Positions 1 to 8,622 of a stretch of DNA of 64,000 nucleotides are shown here, piece by piece (positions within the stretch are counted from its first letter, which is position 1; every line of letters starts with the position of its first letter). The translations under genes were made by a program, and so were the position numbers. This DNA is from an uncultured Clostridia bacterium. GTDB lineage: Bacteria > Bacillota > Clostridia > TANB77 > CAG-508. The stretch spans positions 1 to 64,000 of the forward strand of contig CALXXZ010000005.1 of the NCBI GenBank assembly GCA_944392805.1, written 5' to 3'. The notes below the pieces were generated by a model. It did not search any database, was not told where the DNA came from, and saw nothing but the letters and a program-made list of their open reading frames with translations.

Positions 1-2
1 GC

Positions 3-89
3 TATATTAATGGTGGACAATGTATGAATACTACCAATCTAAAATATGCAAAGAGGTTTAATAATGAATATAAATCAGAACATAAATAA
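3..89 (+). CDS. possible C-terminal end of an upstream phage gene (partial)
   Basis: An open frame enters from the left edge and stops with TAA at 87-89. It encodes about 28 residues beginning YINGGQCMNTTNLKYAKRF. It overlaps the start of the next gene by 26 bases, which is common in packed phage operons. Nothing in the visible tail identifies a family, and the stretch is too short to exclude chance. Confidence 0.3.
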   Translation, partial: YINGGQCMNTTNLKYAKRFNNEYKSEHK

Positions 90-345
90 ATTATTATATG
101 CCTTAAAACAAAAAGGACAAATATACAAAATAAATAGTTTTAAATTTTATAGTGAAAAGAATGATAAATATAGTACAAAGTATCAAGTTTTAAAAAGAAA
201 TCTAGTAGAAGTATATAACGAAGAAACAGACGAATTTGAAATGCAAGAAAAATATAAACAAGATTATGACTGTTATAGTAAAATAGATTTAATGAAATAT
301 CTAGCAGAAGAATACAGAAAAGGAAGTGAGGCAGATGGAAGATGA
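64..345 (+). CDS. hypothetical phage protein upstream of terminase
   Basis: Encodes a 93-residue, lysine- and tyrosine-rich soluble protein of unknown function. ATG 64 is chosen because AAAGAGG (50-56) sits about 7 bases upstream; the in-frame ATG at 46 would put this ribosome binding site inside the gene. No enzyme motif or membrane segment is visible. Small genes of this kind often stand directly before the terminase small subunit in Clostridia prophages, so a role in late-gene control or packaging is possible but is only inferred from position. It overlaps the next gene by about 11 bases, implying translational coupling. Confidence 0.6.
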   Translation: MNINQNINKLLYALKQKGQIYKINSFKFYSEKNDKYSTKYQVLKRNLVEVYNEETDEFEMQEKYKQDYDCYSKIDLMKYLAEEYRKGSEADGR

Positions 346-754
346 GAACTTAAAACAAGAATATGAAAAGCTAACAGAAATGCAAAAAAGATTTATAGAT
401 TTTTATATAGAAACAGCGAATGCAACAAAAGCTTGTGAGATGGCAGGATATAAAGGGAAAAATCTAAATAGGTTAGGTTCTCAAAACTTGTCAAAACTAG
501 ACAAATTTATAAAAGTAAAACTAGAAGAAAAAGAAAGTAAAAGAATAGCCGCACAAGATGAAGTTCTTGAATACTTAACAAAAGTAATGAGAGGAGAAGA
601 AAAAGACCAATTCGGATTAGATGCCTCTTTACAAGATAGAACAAAATGCGCTGAATTATTAGGCAAAAGATATGGAACATTTGTAGATAAAAAAGAAGAA
701 AAAACAGATATGGAGTTGACGATAAAGGTTGACTATGGCGATGATGAGGGATGA
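335..754 (+). CDS. terS: phage terminase small subunit
   Basis: DNA-recognition subunit of the packaging motor. The N-terminal region (residues about 10-45) has the typical Terminase_2 pattern KLTEMQKRFIDFYIETANAT followed by a helix-turn-helix-like segment with KACEMAGYKGKNLNRLGSQN. The C-terminal part is charged and likely oligomerises or contacts the large subunit. ATG 335 is preferred (GTGAGG upstream); a GTG at 326 in the same frame is an alternative. The length of 139 residues is usual for the family. Its last codons overlap the large-subunit start (ATGA type), as expected for co-translated terminase genes. Confidence 0.9.
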   Translation: MEDENLKQEYEKLTEMQKRFIDFYIETANATKACEMAGYKGKNLNRLGSQNLSKLDKFIKVKLEEKESKRIAAQDEVLEYLTKVMRGEEKDQFGLDASLQDRTKCAELLGKRYGTFVDKKEEKTDMELTIKVDYGDDEG

Positions 755-1974
755 ATATAATAGTACAAAGCAATAAAATATTCAAATCAGTTCATCAATC
801 TAAATGTAGATATATTATCATGAAAGGTTCTGCAGGAAGTGGAAAATCAGTCGATACAGCTCAGCAATATATTTTACGACTAATGAAAGATAAGGGAAGA
901 AATTTATTGTGCTTAAGAAAATCAGAAGTTACCAATCGTGATAGTACATTTGCAGAATTGATTAGTGCGATTAATAGAATGGGAGTTGCAGCATATTGGA
1001 AAGCTACATTGAATCCGCTAAGTTTAAAATGTATTAATGGTGATAAAATTATCTTTCGAGGTATGAATGATGAAAGACAAAGAGAAAAATTAAAATCCAT
1101 AACTTTTGAAAATGGAAAATTGACAGATGTATGGTTTGAAGAACTAACAGAATTTACGCAAAACGATTTTGAAATAGTAGATGACCGTTTAAGAGGAGAA
1201 CTTCCAAACGGACTATTTTATCAAATAAAAGGGACTTTTAATCCAGTAAATGCACAACATTGGGTAAAAAAAGTCTTTTTTGATATATCGGATCCAAATG
1301 TATTAACCCATCATAGCACATATTTAGATAACAGATTTGTAGATGAAGCATACAGACAACGTATGAATAGAAGAAAATTAGTAGATCCAGAAGGTTATCG
1401 AATATATGGAGAGGGAGAATGGGGAGAAATTGGAGGACTTATTCTTCATAATTGGGAAGTAAAAGAAATACCGCAAGAACTAGAATATTACGACAGTATA
1501 GCAATTGGTCAAGACTTTGGTTTTAACCATGCTAATGCAATATTATTATTAGGATTTAAAGATGGAAATGTATATATATTAAAAGAAATTTATGTTTATG
1601 AAAAAGATACTTCCGAGATTATACCGATAGCAAATAAATTATTAATTCCAAAAAATAAAAAAATGTATTGTGATAGTGCAGAACCAGACAGAATTAATAT
1701 GTGGAGAAAAGCAAATTATAAAGCGGAAGCAGTAGTAAAAGAAAAAGGGTGCGTAAATGCACAAATAGATTGGTTAAAGCAAAGAAGAATATATATACAT
1801 CCAAGCTGTACATGGACAATAAAAGAAGTACAACAATGGAAATGGCAAAAAGATGAAAAAACAAATCAGTATTTAGACATTCCAGTAGAGATATTTGATG
1901 ATGCAATGGCAGCATTAAGGTATGGCATTGAAGGACAAAGAAAAGAGATGAAAGGAATGACTATTTTAAAATAG
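751..1974 (+). CDS. terL: phage terminase large subunit (PBSX/Terminase_3 type)
   Basis: ATPase and nuclease of the DNA packaging motor, acting at the portal of the empty prohead. Walker A reads GSAGSGKS near residue 27. A Walker B-like stretch, VWFEELTEF, lies near residue 127. The C-terminal half holds the RNase H-like nuclease region, with the acidic motifs IGQDFGFNHAN and CDSAEP and a final DDAMAALRYGIEG. The length of 407 residues is normal for PBSX-type TerL. The start overlaps the end of terS, with GATGAGGG as ribosome binding site. Confidence 0.95.
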   Translation: MNIIVQSNKIFKSVHQSKCRYIIMKGSAGSGKSVDTAQQYILRLMKDKGRNLLCLRKSEVTNRDSTFAELISAINRMGVAAYWKATLNPLSLKCINGDKIIFRGMNDERQREKLKSITFENGKLTDVWFEELTEFTQNDFEIVDDRLRGELPNGLFYQIKGTFNPVNAQHWVKKVFFDISDPNVLTHHSTYLDNRFVDEAYRQRMNRRKLVDPEGYRIYGEGEWGEIGGLILHNWEVKEIPQELEYYDSIAIGQDFGFNHANAILLLGFKDGNVYILKEIYVYEKDTSEIIPIANKLLIPKNKKMYCDSAEPDRINMWRKANYKAEAVVKEKGCVNAQIDWLKQRRIYIHPSCTWTIKEVQQWKWQKDEKTNQYLDIPVEIFDDAMAALRYGIEGQRKEMKGMTILK

Positions 1975-1984
1975 AGGTGTTACG

Positions 1985-3397
1985 ATGGAACAAGTAATGA
2001 CAATAAACAAAATAAAAAAAATAATACAAAATGACTATAAGAGAAGACAAGAAATTATAATTGCTAAAAGATATTACAATAATGACAATGATATTAAGTT
2101 AAAAGGAATCTTACCAGATAGTACGGACCCATTGAGAAATGCAGATAATAGGATAAGTGATAATTTCCATGAAGATTTTACTGACGAAAAAAGTGCATAT
2201 ATCTTTACAAATCCAGTATTATTTGATTTAGGAGATAAAGAACTAAATAATAAGATAAAAGAAGTTCTTGGAGATGATTTCAAATATGAATCTAATAATT
2301 TATGTATAAATGCAACAAATTGCAAAGTAGCATGGTTACATTATTGGATAGATAATGATGAAAAAATGCCTTTCCAATATGCAACAGTAGAAACAGAAGA
2401 AATAATCCCTCAATTTAAAAAAGGATTGAAAAGAAAATTAGGAGCAATACATAGATATTATCAAGACTGGGAAGAAGATGTTTATGGAAAAATAAAATAT
2501 TATGTATGGTATGAGTATTGGGATGAAACACATTGTGAAAAATATAAATTTAGAGGAAAACTAGACGGAACAGGATTAACACATTTGCCAGAATTTGATG
2601 AAAGCTTTGAGCATAATTTTGGGACAGTCCCATTTATAGAATTTAGAAATAATAAAAAGCAAACTGATGATTTAAAAAAATATAAAGATTTATTAGATAT
2701 ATATGATAAAGTTTTATCAGGGTTTGCGAATGACTTAGAAGATATACAACAACTTATTTATATTCTTGAGAACTATGGAGGAGAAGACTTAAAAGAATTT
2801 CTTGGAGATTTAAAAAGATATAAAACTGTTAAAACAGAAACTGGAGCAGATGGAAGAACAAATGGAGGACTAAAAACATTACAGATAGAAATACCCGTTG
2901 AGGCAAGAAAAACAATATTAGAAATATTAGAAAAAAGAATATATAAAGCAGCACAATCTCTTGATATGGATAATAGTAATTTCGGAAACTCAAGCGGAGT
3001 AGCATTAAAATTCTTCTATAGAAAACTAGAATTAAAAGCAGGGCTATTACAAATAGAGTTTGAAAGAGGTTTCAATCAACTTATAAGAGCAATATTGCAG
3101 TATTTAGGAATTACTGACTATAAAACAATAAATCAAACATGGACAAGGAATATGATAAGTAATGATTTAGAGAATGCACAAATAGCAGTTGAAAGTAAAG
3201 ACGTAATATCAGATGAGACAATAATAAAAAATCATCCTTGGGTAGAAGATCCAGAAGATGAATACGAAAAAGTAAAAAAACAAAAAGAAGAAGCACAGAA
3301 AAGACAACAAGATATATTCAAAAATGCTGGCGGATTCCAAGATGAAGAAGATAATGATAGCACAGATAAAAATGAAGCAGACACCAATAAAGAATAG
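1985..3397 (+). CDS. phage portal protein (SPP1 gp6 family)
   Basis: Forms the dodecameric ring at one capsid vertex through which DNA enters and leaves. The 470-residue protein has the SPP1-type portal pattern: an early FTDEKSAYIFTNP segment, the central PFIEFRNNKKQTDDLKKYKD motif near residue 220, and a helical C-terminal crown ending in an acidic, lysine-rich tail. The N-terminal KRRQEIIIAKRYYNND segment is also typical. It lies directly downstream of terL and upstream of the gp7-like head protein, the standard order. Confidence 0.93.
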   Translation: MEQVMTINKIKKIIQNDYKRRQEIIIAKRYYNNDNDIKLKGILPDSTDPLRNADNRISDNFHEDFTDEKSAYIFTNPVLFDLGDKELNNKIKEVLGDDFKYESNNLCINATNCKVAWLHYWIDNDEKMPFQYATVETEEIIPQFKKGLKRKLGAIHRYYQDWEEDVYGKIKYYVWYEYWDETHCEKYKFRGKLDGTGLTHLPEFDESFEHNFGTVPFIEFRNNKKQTDDLKKYKDLLDIYDKVLSGFANDLEDIQQLIYILENYGGEDLKEFLGDLKRYKTVKTETGADGRTNGGLKTLQIEIPVEARKTILEILEKRIYKAAQSLDMDNSNFGNSSGVALKFFYRKLELKAGLLQIEFERGFNQLIRAILQYLGITDYKTINQTWTRNMISNDLENAQIAVESKDVISDETIIKNHPWVEDPEDEYEKVKKQKEEAQKRQQDIFKNAGGFQDEEDNDSTDKNEADTNKE

Positions 3398-3411
3398 AGG
3401 TGTTATTTTTT

Positions 3412-3627
3412 ATGAAATTAAAGAAAGTAATTGTAAGCAAAATACCAATTAAGTATGAATCAAGTTATAAATATAAATTTCAGACAAGATTAATATTGTT
3501 TTGGTGGACATTACGAGTTGGAAGTATACAAAGAATAACAGTAAAAAACAATATAAACTCATTTAGAAATAGGAAATTTTGGCTTATTATAATACCTGAA
3601 TTTAAAGAAGGTGTTATAAATGGCTAG
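3412..3627 (+). CDS. small hypothetical phage protein
   Basis: A 71-residue basic protein squeezed between portal and minor head genes. ATG 3412 follows AGAGG (3396-3400) at a somewhat long spacing; a GTG at 3400 is in frame but overlaps that site. The central segment RLILFWWTLRVG is hydrophobic but short for a membrane span. The gene overlaps the next start, so it is probably translated as part of the head operon. Function unknown. Confidence 0.55.
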   Translation: MKLKKVIVSKIPIKYESSYKYKFQTRLILFWWTLRVGSIQRITVKNNINSFRNRKFWLIIIPEFKEGVING

Positions 3628-5554
3628 AAAACCAGTTGATTATTGGGAAAAAAGACAAACAGAGTTAATGAAAAGGATTGAAAAAGGAACAGAAAAAACA
3701 ATAGATAGTTTGATAAAAGCATATAAGCAAGCAACAAAAGATATAAACAAAGAAATATCAAGAATATTTAAAAACTACGCTAAAGACAGTGGATTAAGTA
3801 AAAAAACATTAATACAATTATTAAATAAAAAAGAATCAGAAACACATTATAAGAATCTATTAGAAGTAATAAATAATAATATTACAGATGAAAGATTGAA
3901 AAAGAAATTACTTGCTAAATATAATGCTCCTGCATATGCATATAGAATCAGTAGATATGAAGCATTGCAGCAAAATATAGATATAGAATTAAAGAAATTA
4001 GCAAATATAGAGCAACAGATAACAGAAATAAGGTATGTTGATACAATAAAAGAAGGCTATTATCATAACATATTCGATATTCAAAAAGGTACAGGCTTAG
4101 GTTTTAGTTTTGCACAAATAGACAATAGAACAATAAACTTGCTTTTAAATGAAAATTGGATAGATAATGCGAATTTTTCACAAAGAATATGGAATAATAG
4201 TGAGAAATTAGGAGAATATTTAAGAACACAATTAACAGCTGATTCTATGTCAGGAAAATCAATTCAGAAGATAGCACAAAAATTATCAGAATCCATGAAT
4301 GTAGGTTTATATAATGCAACAAGACTTGTAAGAACAGAAGTAAATCATTTTGCAAATGAAGCAGAAATGTTAAGTTATGAAGAATTAGACATTGAAAAAT
4401 ATAAATATATAGCCACATTAGATAATAGAACTTGCGAACATTGTGCAGAATTAGACAACAAAGTATTTAAAGTAAAAGATAGAAAACCTGGTAAGAATTG
4501 TCCTCCAATACATAGCAATGACAGATGTACAACAGTAGCAGAATTTGATAAAGATGTAATAGATGGATTACAAAGAAGAGCAAGAGATGAAAACGGAAAG
4601 TCTATATTAATACCTCAAGATATGGATTATGTAAAATGGAAAGAAAAATATATGACAAATAATAGTAATGGTGGTATAATAAAAGAACAACCAAAGAAAG
4701 TAATAAAAACTGCTAAAACGTTTAAGGTACAAACAAAAGATACGTTATTAAGTAACTTTAACAAATATAAAGATATAGATATAGCTGAATTGACCCCAGA
4801 ACAAAGAAGCCTAGTTATTAACTATAGGATGTACAAAATGGATATGGGAGATGAGTATCTTGAGTTAGCTAGAAAGAGTAATGCTAAAATAATAGAATTA
4901 GAAAATATAAAAAACAGAAAAAGCAATTATTTTGATATCACCTTTAAAGAAAAATACAATAGTGCTAAACAGTATACAACAGAACAATCAGATAATTTAA
5001 CTAATTTATATAAAAATAGATTGGATAAATTAAGTATAAATCAAAAAGAAAGTATTGCAGCCTATACAGGTATAGACTATGAGGACATAAATAGAAGTTT
5101 AAGAACAGAACGAAAAGTAAGCGAAAGACTAAGCAAAAGCATAGATAATATAACAGATGTATTAAATAATTCTGCTACTATTGAAGATATGATAGTACAT
5201 AGACACGTTGAATTTGATGGGGCAAGTAAATTTACAGGACTTAAGGTATATCAGTTAAAAGATAGTAGTATAGAAGAATTAAATAATATGCTTAAAGGTA
5301 AAGAGTGTACTGACAAAGCATTTATAAGTACATCAATTAGAGATTTTAAAGATGAATTAAGAGAAGTTGTATATGATATTTATATACCAAAAGGCACAAA
5401 AGGCTTGTACATTAATGAATTAAGTACAAGTTATAAGGATATAGAATACGAATTTTTATTACAAAGAGAAACAAAATTTAAAATACAAGAAGTATTCAAA
5501 GATACAGATAATACATTAAGAATTGTTATGGAGGTAATTGGAAATGGAATATAA
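3620..5554 (+). CDS. minor head protein (SPP1 gp7/Mu F type) fused to an ADP-ribosyltransferase domain
   Basis: A 644-residue, two-part protein. Residues about 170-310 are the gp7/Mu F-like head morphogenesis domain, with VRTEVNHFANEAEM and the cysteine knuckle C272-x2-C275...C294...C303. Such proteins sit near the portal and some enter the host with the DNA. Residues about 365-644 match the ADP-ribosyltransferase exoenzyme family. Visible active-site elements of the R-S-E class are R528 (VHRHVEF), F568-I-S-T-S572 and the bi-glutamate E609-Y-E611 followed by FLLQRETKFKI. The usual gp7-type protein ends near residue 340, so the extra 300 residues are a genuine added effector domain. Enzymatic activity and target are inferred, not shown. 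Confidence 0.9.
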   Translation: MARKPVDYWEKRQTELMKRIEKGTEKTIDSLIKAYKQATKDINKEISRIFKNYAKDSGLSKKTLIQLLNKKESETHYKNLLEVINNNITDERLKKKLLAKYNAPAYAYRISRYEALQQNIDIELKKLANIEQQITEIRYVDTIKEGYYHNIFDIQKGTGLGFSFAQIDNRTINLLLNENWIDNANFSQRIWNNSEKLGEYLRTQLTADSMSGKSIQKIAQKLSESMNVGLYNATRLVRTEVNHFANEAEMLSYEELDIEKYKYIATLDNRTCEHCAELDNKVFKVKDRKPGKNCPPIHSNDRCTTVAEFDKDVIDGLQRRARDENGKSILIPQDMDYVKWKEKYMTNNSNGGIIKEQPKKVIKTAKTFKVQTKDTLLSNFNKYKDIDIAELTPEQRSLVINYRMYKMDMGDEYLELARKSNAKIIELENIKNRKSNYFDITFKEKYNSAKQYTTEQSDNLTNLYKNRLDKLSINQKESIAAYTGIDYEDINRSLRTERKVSERLSKSIDNITDVLNNSATIEDMIVHRHVEFDGASKFTGLKVYQLKDSSIEELNNMLKGKECTDKAFISTSIRDFKDELREVVYDIYIPKGTKGLYINELSTSYKDIEYEFLLQRETKFKIQEVFKDTDNTLRIVMEVIGNGI

Positions 5555-5849
5555 TTTACAGAGAATTTTTGAAGAGCCAGTAATAGAAAGCAAAAGGGCA
5601 AGAGGAGATAATACTTTATGGAAAAAATTCGCAGAATATTACAATAAAAATAAATATATATATAATAAAGATACTTTTATTAACGATTTTTCTAATGTAT
5701 TTAAAGAAATAACAGGAAAAGAATTAATAAAAGACAAGTTATACTATGTAAAAGAATTAGATGTAGGACATGGATTATCATCAGGCGAGATATATACAAA
5801 TTATTGGATTGAAACAGTAATACCATATATAATAAATAAAATAAAATAG
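5544..5849 (+). CDS. hypothetical protein coupled to the ADP-ribosyltransferase head protein
   Basis: A 101-residue soluble protein starting at ATG 5544, with GGAGG (5530-5534) lying inside the end of the preceding gene. The overlap of about 11 bases means its translation is tied to the ADP-ribosyltransferase fusion. No family was recognised; visible features are an aromatic-rich middle and the end segment DVGHGLSSGEIYTNYWIE. It could be an immunity or accessory partner of the effector domain, or a small head gene. The position is suggestive, but no sequence motif supports either role. Confidence 0.65.
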   Translation: MEYNLQRIFEEPVIESKRARGDNTLWKKFAEYYNKNKYIYNKDTFINDFSNVFKEITGKELIKDKLYYVKELDVGHGLSSGEIYTNYWIETVIPYIINKIK

Positions 5850-5878
5850 TTATTTAAATTTTATAATTATAAATTATA

Positions 5879-5938
5879 GGTGCTGTTCTGTTGGTTCAGT
5901 TAAATGGTAGATGCAGAGTACACAGCCTATACCAAATA
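5879..5938 (+). ncRNA. candidate structured RNA upstream of the scaffold gene
   Basis: In a 160-base gap between head genes the sequence can fold. GGT-GCTGT pairs with ACAGC-(bulge)-ACC, and inside it TCTG pairs with CAGA around a large G/U-rich loop (TTGGTTCAGTTAAATGGTAG). It is followed at once by a terminator hairpin. It resembles a fragment of tRNA D-arm sequence but has no anticodon or T arm. It could be an attenuator, a leader or a conserved phage RNA; no known family was recognised. Confidence 0.3.
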
Positions 5939-5965
5939 AAGTCGTAGAAACACGGCTTATTTTTT
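5939..5965 (+). terminator. Rho-independent terminator before the scaffold gene
   Basis: Stem AAGTCGT/ACGGCTT (one T-G pair) with loop AGAAAC, followed by ATTTTTT. It would attenuate transcription between the portal/minor-head block and the capsid block. Confidence 0.7.
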
Positions 5966-6028
5966 ATGCTTGAAAAAGCAAATATTATATAGTTGCAGAA
6001 ATAGCAACAAATGAAAGGAGAAATACCA

Positions 6029-6655
6029 ATGGAGTTCTTAAAAGAAATTTTAGGAGAAGACTTGTATGAACAAGTTAAAACAAAAGTAAGTTCTTATAAC
6101 GAGAAAGCCGATAAGGACAAAAAAGTAAGTATTGTTAATGTTAATAATGGAGAATTTGTAGCGAAAGCTAAATATGATCAATTAAAAACAGACTTAGACA
6201 ATACAAAAACATCTTTAGATACTGCAAATACAACAATTACAGATTTAAAGAAAAATAATGGAGATAATGCACAATTACAACAGAAAATAGCTGATTATGA
6301 AAAAGAAAAAGCTAACCTTGAAACAAAACACAAAGAAACAACTGAAAAGTTAATAAAGGAAAGTGCTATAAAAGATGCATTATATAATGAAAAAGCTAAA
6401 CATCCAGAATTATTACTTACAAGATTTGATTTATCTAAAATTTTATTAGATGAAAAAGGAGAAAAAGTAGTTTCTGGAATTGAAGACCAAATGAAAACAA
6501 TTAAGGAAACTTATAATGATTCATTTGGAGAGCAAGAATCAAATAACAATAAAACACCTTATCATTATACTCCAAGCGGAGGAAATCCAAACAATGATAA
6601 AGGTGCAACAGATTTTCTTGGAATAATTAAAGAAAACCAAGTAAGAAAAGTTTAA
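6029..6655 (+). CDS. phage capsid scaffolding protein (GP20 family)
   Basis: Internal scaffold that guides prohead assembly and then leaves. ATG 6029 is set by AAAGGAG (6014-6020). The 208-residue protein is mostly charged helix: a coiled coil spans about residues 45-120 (KYDQLKTDLDNTKTSLDTA, then QQKIADYEKEKANLETKHK), followed by the conserved ESAIKDALYNEKAKHPELLL segment typical of Phage_GP20. The low-complexity C-terminal tail with GGNPNNDKG probably binds capsid subunits. It lies immediately before the major capsid gene. Confidence 0.9.
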   Translation: MEFLKEILGEDLYEQVKTKVSSYNEKADKDKKVSIVNVNNGEFVAKAKYDQLKTDLDNTKTSLDTANTTITDLKKNNGDNAQLQQKIADYEKEKANLETKHKETTEKLIKESAIKDALYNEKAKHPELLLTRFDLSKILLDEKGEKVVSGIEDQMKTIKETYNDSFGEQESNNNKTPYHYTPSGGNPNNDKGATDFLGIIKENQVRKV

Positions 6656-6680
6656 GACATAGTAATATGTCTTTTTATTT
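6654..6680 (+). terminator. terminator-like hairpin between scaffold and capsid genes
   Basis: Perfect 8-bp stem AAGACATA/TATGTCTT with loop GTAA, then TTTATTTT; it begins on the scaffold stop codon. It probably tunes the scaffold-to-capsid transcript ratio or stabilises 3' ends. Confidence 0.65.
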
Positions 6681-6708
6681 TGCCAAAAAAAAGAAGGAGG
6701 AATGTAAG

Positions 6709-7875
6709 ATGGCATACTTAAAAGATGAATTACAAGGTTTTGTACCTGTAGAACAAGCTACTGAAATAATGAAAGATGTAGCAAGAGGTTCAAGCATATT
6801 AAGACTTTCTAAAGTAACTAATATGGAAAGTGAAACTAAAAAAATACCAGTAATGGTAGAAGGACCAGGAGCATACTGGGTAGGAGAAGGAGAAAGAATA
6901 AAAACATCTAAAGCAGGATGGATTTATCCAGAATTAAAAGCTAAAAAATTAGCAGTTATAGTTCCTACTACAAAAGAAAAGCTAAATGATACTACAATTA
7001 ACGTATTTGAAGAATTAAAAGAACCAATAGGAGAAGCATTCTATCAAGCAATAGATGCAGCAGGTTTCTTTGGAACAAATTCACCATTTACAAGCAACAT
7101 TATGAAATCAATTGAAAAATGTGGACATAAAATTGAATTAGGAACAAATGGAAGTGGAAAATTAGATTTAGATGTTTCAGATGCAATGTCTAAAGTAGAA
7201 GAAGCTGGATATGATGTAAATGGATTTGCAGCAAAAGTCGGAATAAAAAATTCATTAAGAAAATTAAGAGATGCAAATGGAAATCAATTGTATGCTGAAG
7301 GTGTAAACGGTAAAGAATTATATTCATTGCCAATTGAATTTAGTAGAAATGGTGCTTGGGATAAAACAAGAGCAGAAATAATTGGTGCTGACTGGGATAA
7401 ATCTTTAGTTGGTATTAGAGCAGAACTTGAATATGAAGTTTTAAAAGAAGCAACATTACAAGAAACATTATGGACAGATGGAAAACCACTATCTTTAGCA
7501 GAACAAGACATGATAGCAATAAAAGCTACTATGAGAATTGCATATTTAGTAATTAAAGATGAAGCTTTCTGTGCTGTAGTACCAGAAGGAAGCTTAGGAG
7601 AATTAACAGTAGAATCAGCAGAAGGTACAGCAGTAGGAAAAACAAAGATTACTGTTCAACCAACAATAATAGAAGGAAACAGTTATAAATATAAAATAGC
7701 AGCTAATCCAACAATGCCTAAATATGGAAATACTTGTACTAGCGGATATACTGATTGGAATGGAACAGACGAAATAACAGCTACAGCAGGGCAAAAAATT
7801 GTAGTAGTTGAAGTAGATGCAAGTAATAAAGCTAAAAAAGCAGGAATAGCAGTTTTAACTGTAAAAGCTGAATAA
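6709..7875 (+). CDS. phage major capsid protein (HK97 fold) with C-terminal Ig-like domain
   Basis: Main shell protein. ATG 6709 follows AAGGAGG at 8 bases; the longer reading from 6667 runs through a terminator hairpin and is rejected. Of 388 residues, about 1-290 show the HK97-type pattern: an N-terminal helix (VEQATEIMKDVARGSSIL), the KIPVMVEGPGAYWVGEGE region, and the KKLAVIVPTTKEKLNDT strand of the spine. The last 80-90 residues (after CAVVPEG) are a glycine- and threonine-rich beta domain, probably surface-exposed. Such a domain could bind mucus or cell surfaces; that role is inferred. Confidence 0.92.
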   Translation: MAYLKDELQGFVPVEQATEIMKDVARGSSILRLSKVTNMESETKKIPVMVEGPGAYWVGEGERIKTSKAGWIYPELKAKKLAVIVPTTKEKLNDTTINVFEELKEPIGEAFYQAIDAAGFFGTNSPFTSNIMKSIEKCGHKIELGTNGSGKLDLDVSDAMSKVEEAGYDVNGFAAKVGIKNSLRKLRDANGNQLYAEGVNGKELYSLPIEFSRNGAWDKTRAEIIGADWDKSLVGIRAELEYEVLKEATLQETLWTDGKPLSLAEQDMIAIKATMRIAYLVIKDEAFCAVVPEGSLGELTVESAEGTAVGKTKITVQPTIIEGNSYKYKIAANPTMPKYGNTCTSGYTDWNGTDEITATAGQKIVVVEVDASNKAKKAGIAVLTVKAE

Positions 7876-7882
7876 GAAAGAA

Positions 7883-7907
7883 GGGGCTATATTAATTAGC
7901 CTCTTTT
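7883..7907 (+). terminator. terminator-like hairpin after the capsid gene
   Basis: Stem GGGGCTA/TAGCCTC with loop TATTAAT, followed by TTTT. The following GAGG (7908-7911) serves as the next gene's ribosome binding site. Confidence 0.6.
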
Positions 7908-7919
7908 GAGGTATTAATT

Positions 7920-8273
7920 ATGTCAGACAATGTAAATAAAATAAAACAAATATTAAATATAACTGATAATAAATTAGATAGTTACTTAGAGTTCTGCGAA
8001 AAAAATATAACAGACAAAATATTAGATAGATGTCACATAGAAAATATACCAGAACGATTAAATTCTCTTATACAAGAGTTTTTAATGGAACAGTATAATC
8101 TTAATAAAAAAGGTATTGGAGATGGAAAACAAGAAGCAACTAGTGTAAAAGACAAGGAACAACAAGTGAACTTTCAAACTATAGGTGGAGCAAGTTCAAT
8201 GTCAAAAAATGTAGATGAATTTCTTGATAGAAATATGACTACATTAGTCAAATACAGAAAGATAGGGTGGTAA
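7920..8273 (+). CDS. head-tail connector protein (gp6-like)
   Basis: Small all-helical adaptor expected to dock under the portal. The 117 residues begin with KIKQILNITDNKLDSYLEFC, followed by RLNSLIQEFLMEQYN. This is the pattern of phage gp6-like/YqbG head-tail connectors: two helical pairs, then a disordered basic C-terminus. It is first in a run of five closely spaced genes (connector, stopper, joining proteins) in the conserved order of siphoviruses. Confidence 0.8.
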   Translation: MSDNVNKIKQILNITDNKLDSYLEFCEKNITDKILDRCHIENIPERLNSLIQEFLMEQYNLNKKGIGDGKQEATSVKDKEQQVNFQTIGGASSMSKNVDEFLDRNMTTLVKYRKIGW

Positions 8274-8274
8274 T

Positions 8275-8622
8275 ATGAACATACCAGAAACATTTAAACA
8301 AGCAATAGCTGATACCTTTTATGATAAAGATATTGAAATATGGACATCAGGAACTATAAAAGATGATGAAGGCTCAATAGTGGAAAATGGTAAACTAGAG
8401 AAAATTGATAGTTTTAAAGGAAATTTTCAGTTTTCTACTAGAGAATACATCCAACAAGAGTATGGTAAAGAAATAGAAGCCAATGCAATAGTTACTTGTG
8501 ATAAAACAGTAGCTCAAATTGGCAATATTCTTGTTTATAACGATAAAGAATATACAATTAAAAGCCTAGTTCCATCCGATAGCCATATTACTATTCTAGT
8601 AGAAGGTGATGACAATGGCTAG
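8275..8622 (+). CDS. head closure (stopper) protein
   Basis: The 115-residue beta-rich protein lies between the connector and the HK97 gp10-like gene, where siphoviruses encode the head-completion stopper that keeps DNA inside. The pattern IEIWTSGTIKDDEGS, later ANAIVTCDKTVAQIGNILVY, and NDKEYTIKSLVPSDSHITI matches the barrel of the minor capsid/head-closure family. It starts one base after the previous stop. Confidence 0.75.
   Translation: MNIPETFKQAIADTFYDKDIEIWTSGTIKDDEGSIVENGKLEKIDSFKGNFQFSTREYIQQEYGKEIEANAIVTCDKTVAQIGNILVYNDKEYTIKSLVPSDSHITILVEGDDNG

Noticed and set aside
5879..5938. tRNA-like sequence
   Set aside because: It has a D-arm-like stretch but no acceptor pairing, anticodon arm or T arm, so it is recorded only as a possible structured RNA.
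6667..6708. Longer start for the major capsid protein
   Set aside because: It would begin inside the terminator hairpin and place AAGGAGG within the gene; the ATG at 6709 fits the family's N-terminus.
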